Source: Siphonodentalium dalli | Lineage: Eukaryota; Mollusca; Scaphopoda; Gadilida; Siphonodentaliidae | Assembly (NCBI GenBank): GCA_032622095.1 | Contig: CP136067.1 | Span: 177,912,556-177,976,555, forward strand | Length of the DNA stretch: 64,000 nucleotides | Direction of reading: 5' to 3' | Part shown: positions 58,610 through 64,000 of the stretch, one piece after another | How positions within the stretch are numbered: position 1 is the first letter of the stretch | Layout: every line of letters begins with the position of its first letter | Program-made: the position numbers and the translations under genes | Notes under the pieces: generated by a model | Databases searched by the model: none | What the model was told of the DNA's origin: nothing | Seen by the model: the letters and a program-made list of their open reading frames with translations, nothing else

Positions 58610-58836
58610 TTAACACATTGAATGCCAGGGACCGATCTTATCGGCCCTAAACCTACAAAATAAGTATGTTAAAGAATATAAGAATAAATTATTAAAATTG
58701 TAAAACAAAATTGTTAGGCCAATGCATTCTCTTATATATGCGAGGCGAACTATGGTCGACTCGCATATATAAGAGAATGCATTGGCACAGGGTATATGGG
58801 TTGTTACAAAAATCGACCTGGCACTCAAAGGGTTAA
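58610..58836. mobile_element. piggyBac-like MITE, block B copy
   Basis: Partner of 23513-23760. The left end has decayed to TTAACACATTGAATGCCAGG; the right end is intact. Confidence 0.7.
58719..58785. repeat. H2 hairpin, copy g
   Basis: Arms as in copy c. The centre is GAACTATGGTC, with one mismatch. Confidence 0.85.
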
Positions 58837-59073
58837 CACATTGCCTTAAAATACCTGTATGATTGATTCTTACGAGATAATTGCATGCTATTTACGGGCA
58901 AATTTCGATAGCATCGCTACAGGTCGAACTACATAGTATTTTAATTCTCGCGCAGTTATAGCTGTGACACGGATGCATTTTATAAGCATGTTTGCATTCG
59001 GTTTCTGACATATTGTAGCTTTCTATATCGAAATGCCTGCAAAATGCGTAAAAACTTGCCAGTGTATAACGTA

Positions 59074-60136
59074 GACTAAGACACCACCATGGATTGGATT
59101 GGAATTTTCCAACTGGAAGCTCAAACTTTCCAACTGGTCAAAACAAATCCATCTTAATACCAACTATCGTTGGAAAATTTTAAACTGATTCCATTTCAGT
59201 CAACATTTTCGACTGAAAAAAGGAAAATATAAATTTGTTTGGGTTAAAACCTCATTTCGCTCTGAATAGGTTTGCAAATCGACTCATTTCTCACCTGTGG
59301 TTTCCCTCTTCCACTGATAAGGCCTTTATATTCTGCTTTCATTTGTTCTGTGTATGTATCCTTCCTTTCCTTTCTGTATTTATTGGTCTGCAACGTCAGA
59401 CTCATATATCTGCAGATAAATTATAGACCACATGTCACTCATGTAATAGTTTGTTACTTATTAAAGGGATTGTCAAATGGACAACAGCTCGCTTCAAGTA
59501 CATGAATACGGATGTGTTAATTTCGTTCATATATATTTAAGTTGCCGAGTGAATGTTCAGGAGATACCGACGACTATATGTACATGTAAGCAATTCAATT
59601 CAGTTCAATTTAATTACTCTTCATCATGTTACATATTACAGAGTATGCGCATAATTACAATATAATAATACATATATACATATATTATATAGTGTGCGAT
59701 GCTAGAGGATTTAATATAACAATACATATAGTATATAGTATATAGTGTGCGATGCAAGAGGATTTTTAGTGCTTATTTTGTGCAAGATAATACACAATAT
59801 ATAGTGAAATTCAACAATTATTTAATTCAACCCATGGTGGAGTAGTGTAAACATATTTATTCCAATCATAATAACATATATATAAACATTTGACAAAAGT
59901 GTTGACAATAACATAGAATAGTACAGATGATCGATTGATTGGAAAGGGGATTAAACAACAAGCCCAGGGGTTTTTGTTAAGTGGTGTCCTAACGTGTGCG
60001 GTTATTGAATGCCTCAGTTGAGCCCAAAGAATGGCATAACACTTTTAATGAACAATTAAAGATGTTTTGTTCTCTTCCACTTTCCCGAACTGAATAGTTC
60101 ATTCAGTTTATTATTCGGTTTTCGGTAGAAGTAGGG
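59074..60136. other. Non-coding, with SINE empty site at about 59506
   Basis: Matches 23998-25410. AAGTACATG joins AATACGGATGTG directly, showing the state before the SINE insertion in A. An extra doubled ATATAGTATATAG tract lies at about 59690-59760. Confidence 0.5.
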
Positions 60137-60150
60137 TTTTATATATCTCT
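60137..60150. other. Crypton empty site
   Basis: TTTTATATATCTCT is the uninterrupted counterpart of 25411-25418 plus 27662-27669. The site is an AT tract with no hairpin and no Crypton sequence. Confidence 0.8.
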
Positions 60151-60424
60151 CTCGTAGAGCAATGTATTCCACAAACAGTCCATGTACAGTATAATGTACA
60201 GTGTGACCGTGCACGTTTGTTCACCGTGTTAGAAGTCATTATGGAATCATTTTGATGCAGATAAATTGTGTTTGTTATATATAAGGATCCTCCCGGTAAC
60301 TCAGTCGGCAAGGTGTGAAGCGCAATAGGCCATCATGAGAATGCTGAATGAATGCTTTAATTGTCAACGCTGTAAATTAATGCAGAACATGGTTACATAC
60401 ATATATACAATGGGGTCACTTATA

Positions 60425-61030
60425 TCAAAATCGTCATCATCAACATCATCAACATCCTCATCGTCATCATCGTCGTCGACATCATCATCATCATTATTAT
60501 CATCGTCATCATCAACACAATCGTCATCTGCATCTTCATTATTATCATCGTCATCATCAACACCATCATCATCAACACCATATTCAGCATCATCATTATT
60601 ATCATCGTCATCATCAACACAATCGACATCATCATCATCATTATTATCATCGTCATCATCAACACCATCATCATCAACACCATATTCAGCATCATCATCA
60701 TCATCACCATCACCATCGTCATCATCAACAATCGTCACCATCGTCAACATTTTTGTCGCCGTCTTTATACATCTTCGTCATCATCATCGTCATCATTATC
60801 CCATCATCAGCTTCGTCGACGTTGTTATCGTCGTCGTCAATCGTCATCATTTTCGTCGCTGTCATCTTTATCCTCATCATCATCAACATCGTCATCATAA
60901 TCATCATAATAATCGACGTCATCGTCGTCGTCATCATCGTCATCGTCGCCATCATACAATGTAGTCATCATCATTATCGTCTCCATTAGCGCCGTCGACC
61001 TAATCATCTTCATCTTGTCATCGTATTGAT
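60425..61030. repeat. ATC/GTC trinucleotide microsatellite, block B
   Basis: Partner of 27945-28500, with larger internal duplications (ATTATTATCATCGTCATCAT appears four times). ORFs inside are artefacts. Confidence 0.95.
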
Positions 61031-61101
61031 TATCGTCCTGGCAACGCCTATGACGTCCTCATCAAAATCGTCGTAATTTGTTTTCTCATTTTGTAGATTA
61101 G

Positions 61102-61145
61102 GTACACATGCTGACATTACACATGTGTAATGCCAGCATGTGTAC
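61102..61145. repeat. 44-bp hairpin, block B copy
   Basis: Identical in arms to 28575-28618. Confidence 0.8.
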
Positions 61146-61218
61146 ATGTGGTAATTGAATCATGTTGAGTCAACTCTTGTTTTGTCGTGAATCTTCATAC
61201 ACGCCTTAACAAATATCG

Positions 61219-61521
61219 CTAAAGTTTTCTGAATTGCTGGGTTTTGTCTACCGAGTAAAATATAAAATCTGCTCTAGATGGCTCTTGCCAAAAGTTAGCC
61301 GGGATGTATACATATTTCATTCTTAGATCCAAGTATTTTTGACAACTCATATCAACGTGGTACTCGTCTTCTATGTGGGTCCTGCATTTTTGACAGGCTC
61401 TGGATTTTTCTTTATTTTTACTCCACCTCCCAGACTCACAACGCAGTTTGTGATTACATGTTCTTAGTCGTAATAGTTCTTGGGCTAGGTCACGCGGTAG
61501 ACGCGGTAGAATAGGATTCAT
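61219..61521 (-). pseudogene. LINE ORF2 C-terminal relic (block B)
   Basis: Shows LLRLRTCNHKLRCESGRW, then CQKC, EYHVDMSC and the SCQKYLDLRMKYVY stretch. The CCHC-type knuckle is intact here, unlike in A. It contains a short PRLPRD doubling. Frame open for 100 codons, but it is only the end of the protein. Confidence 0.65.
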
Positions 61522-61524
61522 ATG

Positions 61525-62930
61525 TCATTGTCCGTTTAAATTTCATGTATAATTTACCACGAGAGGAGTTGTACATGTCCCACCACCAAGTCTGAATAAA
61601 ATGATCTTTGGGTGTGCTTTCAATGGCCATTATGTCCATATATAACTCATGCCGACGGAATCCAATATGCCTTTAACTGATTGAATCCACGTTTTCACAT
61701 TGTTCGACCTACCCAGCTCTCCCAATCTGACGAAAAGTAGATCATGTTTCCGAGCTAGAGGCGAACACTTGCCATTTAGTATGCGGTTCCAACATTGAAT
61801 AATTATCATCTTACGTCTGATACTGACTGGATATCTGCCAATTTCTCCGTACACCATGAACGTGGGCGTGCTGATTTTCATTTAAAGAATATGTGTATAA
61901 AATCTCAGGAATACTTTGTCTATTTCTGATGTGTTTTCTATACCTCGGGCCATATTTCACTTCCATATAGAAGAATTGGTTCTATAGTTTTGCTGAACTG
62001 CGTTATTAGTAGGTCGTTGGTCAAATTTAGGTTGTTGATATTCCCTAAAACCCCATGCATCGCCTTATTCCCAATCACCGATATGGCAAAATCTGCATGT
62101 ATAAAATAACTCGATTCCGAGATATTTCATATTGTCAAGATATTCTATTGTATTGCCACCTAGATACAAATCGTCAAAATCGATCATTACGATGGTATTT
62201 GGTGGTATTCCTATATGAGTTGGGGGAGCGAACGATTCCGAGGAATGTTTAAATCTTTACAGCTAAAAAGTTAGTGGAATTCGTCTCCTGCTTCCCCAGA
62301 GTCACATAAGGGGTAAATACGGTCACATCGATCAGAGCCATTCCACCGCCCTGTCTCGATTGGTAGCTTATTGTTACGGAATTTACACATGCAACACACT
62401 TCTATTGGTGCGATTCCGTGTGTCGAGATAACTTTCAAGTGATATACTGTGTTTAAATATACGGTAAATTCTACCACGACTGCAATTATGCATATCTCTC
62501 TCCCAGGTTTCTCTGATTTCGGATATTAAGTCACATTTCACATACGAAATTAATTGGTTAACGTCAGTTACACGTCCTGCGCACCAAATATGTGCCTGAT
62601 TAAAATCGTCTAGTAACCCCTGTATTCGGTTTAACCAGGGGAAACCGCTATCTTGGAGATTGGGATCGTCAGATATGGATTGTGATAAGTTCAGTATAGA
62701 CCTTTGGGGAATCGATCAGCGTCACTATTGACAATCTTGCAACAATATTTAAGCATTCTGACTTTAATCATTACTTCACGTGGTAGTTTGCCACTTTCAC
62801 CATAATTCATAAAATTTGGGGTCGATGTCCTCAGTCCTAGAATATGTTTTAGAAATTTTCTCTGTACGCTCGGATTCCAACAATCACGGTCCTGTTCGGG
62901 GCGGGTCAAACTTGGGAGTTAATTGTATAC
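61525..62930 (-). pseudogene. Degenerate LINE fragments, two partial copies in series
   Basis: Reading the minus strand from high to low coordinates gives ILGLRTSTPNFMNYGESG (about 62.9-62.7 kb), KFRNNKLPIETGRWNG with a C-x-x-C (about 62.4-62.3 kb), then STPTFMVYGEIGRYPVSI (about 61.87 kb). The order (pre-C-terminal, C-terminal, pre-C-terminal, with a C-terminal piece at 61219-61521) shows two related LINE ends in tandem. Stops and indels throughout. Confidence 0.6.
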
Positions 62931-63427
62931 GTAAATTACCAGTACCTTTGGGAATAAGTTGTGTATTGATCCGTGCCTTTATCGCGATATTGAACGTGAT
63001 TTACCTCTTTGTGTATAAGACGCAATTATATCGCAACACATAAATCTTGTCGCGCTCAATATTGCAATATTAAGCGCGAATTATAATAATATTGAGCGCG
63101 ACAAATTTCATACACGTTTAATGTTGTCAAGTTTATTTTTGCCAAATATTGTTATCAAAATTCCAATAAAAGCGGTTATGTTATTCACGCAAAGCGAATC
63201 TAACCTGAGTTGTGCATCTGGGCAAGTTTGTCACCTAGTTCCCGGTGGTTGGTGGTGAGTTTACGCGCACTGAAGTAATTTCCCAGGGAAATTATCCCTA
63301 TGTGTGGTCTTTCCTCCACACATTAACCTGACACCGGCGTGTTATGGTATATATAGTGGTAAATACGACGACAAAACACAATCATTCACACAGCTATGCA
63401 TCCTATTTATTATTTACAGTAACTTAC

Positions 63428-63604
63428 CTTGTCTTCGGCTGAAAACGGACCTTTCTTTCTATTCTGATCCAGCTTATAAGGGTGTACATGTATGAATGCT
63501 CCATTCCATGTTCGGCCAGAGACCAATATACGTTGTCGCATGCATTTCATCAGCTGTTTTTTTTTTCGTTTGCCTTCGACCTCCATTTTGACCGCTGGAA
63601 CCAT
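63428..63604 (-). CDS. Predicted first coding exon of MFS transporter copy B
   Basis: The ATG at 63604 directly follows an in-frame TGA. A second ATG at 63586 has a good context (caaaATGG). The frame runs 59 codons to a consensus donor AAG|gtaagt (63427-63422) in phase 0. The product is basic and hydrophilic (MEVEGKRKKKQLMKC, ending KKGPFSAEDK), suitable as a cytosolic N-terminal segment. Exon 2 of the transporter needs an upstream phase 0 exon and has no Met of its own. Joining them gives 542 aa. No intervening better candidate was seen, but the 8 kb intron and lack of homology evidence leave other genes possible. Confidence 0.5.
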
Positions 63605-63866
63605 TCATTGGATTTCCTTAGCGACCCACGTTTGATATAAGTCACGCACGATGGCTTTGCAAAAAGTGCATAATCACGATTAAGTTAATACATGTAAATA
63701 GGGTGTACACCGCTAACAAGAGTGTGTTCGTGATTTGTAGATACATGTACATGCGAATTTATGTCATATGTAATTACATGTATATCTGTATATTGCCTGT
63801 TTCTAGATATGTGTCATAGTTACGGAGGCACGGACTCAGTATGAGTGTCCATTGCTTCATATTTGC

Positions 63867-64000
63867 TTAAAGGCACGGGCGGTGTTCGTTGCAGAAATTT
63901 TCATATTTGTTCAAATCGCCATCAACAGAAGGAATATTAATATATATATATATATATATATAGTTTTGTTCATATGCCAAACATAATCAGCGCGTAAATA
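63867..64000 (+). mobile_element. TTAA-flanked MITE, copy 4 (cut by window end)
   Basis: Starts TTAAAGGCACGGGCGGTGTT and follows 37921 onward, with an expanded (TA)n tract at 63942-63961. Confidence 0.7.

Larger units (their letters stand above)
58414..59073. mobile_element. MITE, TACGTTCATACACTGG family, block B copy
   Basis: Partner of 23227-23997, shorter because the internal 30-bp and 50-bp repeats have fewer copies. Carries the same nested TTAA MITE. Confidence 0.65.
42300..64000. repeat. Segmental duplication, block B (partial at window end)
   Basis: This is the direct-orientation partner of 8420-38050, and it still aligns at base 64000, so the true end is outside the window. B-private material includes 42.47-43.69 kb (with a hairpin), the LINE end plus tandem array (46.8-51.3 kb) and 52.26-54.96 kb. 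B keeps the unoccupied sites of the SINE, the Crypton, the hAT-like element and the 539-bp TATA insertion that are present in A. It can therefore be used as a molecular outgroup for A. Confidence 0.9.

Overview
The window looks like a piece of a eukaryotic, probably marine invertebrate, genome. It is AT-rich, has intron-containing genes with GT/AG junctions, long gene-free stretches, abundant DNA-transposon debris, a tRNA-type SINE, LINE 3' ends and large microsatellites. The frequent TACATGTA-like words and the overall repeat style suggest a lophotrochozoan such as a mollusc. That assignment is an inference, not a proof.

The backbone is an old direct tandem duplication. Block A (about 8.4-38.05 kb) and block B (about 42.3-64.0 kb, cut by the window end) align in the same order and orientation, interrupted by insertions private to one copy. 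Each block carries one copy of a minus-strand, 12-helix major facilitator superfamily (MFS) transporter resembling the Nodulin-like/NFD4 group. From splice sites and phases I reconstruct four coding exons. Copy B: 63604-63428, 55405-55240, 52038-51832, 44907-43829 (1629 nt, 542 aa, open throughout). Copy A: 37658-37482, 20297-20132, 19170-18964, 9833-8755, with a TGA inside the predicted first exon. A third, divergent and frameshifted piece of the same gene lies on the plus strand at 41226-41747 between the blocks. Linkage of exon 1 to the gene is an inference; exons 2-4 are firm.

Region by region. 1-8.4 kb: mostly non-coding, with a TTAA-type MITE, a possible terminal exon of an unknown Cys-rich protein (3639-3900), a MITE with long inverted ends (4733-5189), a perfect hairpin and a 45-49 bp tandem repeat. 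8.7-20.3 kb: copy A exons 4-2, with a 5.6 kb foldback palindrome and a hAT-like element in intron 3. 20.3-37.5 kb: intron 1 of copy A, holding nested MITEs, a SINE, an intact tyrosine-recombinase transposon (Crypton type, 559-codon ORF), ATC microsatellites, LINE C-terminal relics and a 485-bp satellite. 38-42.3 kb: spacer with a 1.5 kb GAT array and the MFS pseudogene. 42.3-64 kb: block B, where intron 3 carries a LINE 3' end and a 4 kb higher-order tandem array.

The best leads are these: (i) the Crypton, whose paralogous empty site is preserved in block B, so that its ends can be read directly, including a 146-bp terminal hairpin; (ii) the foldback element with an inverted minisatellite core; (iii) an 11-bp word, ACGCTCTTTAT, shared by otherwise unrelated repeat families; and (iv) a SINE and a LINE sharing a 3' tail. 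Coordinates of repeats were read by eye and may be off by a few bases.
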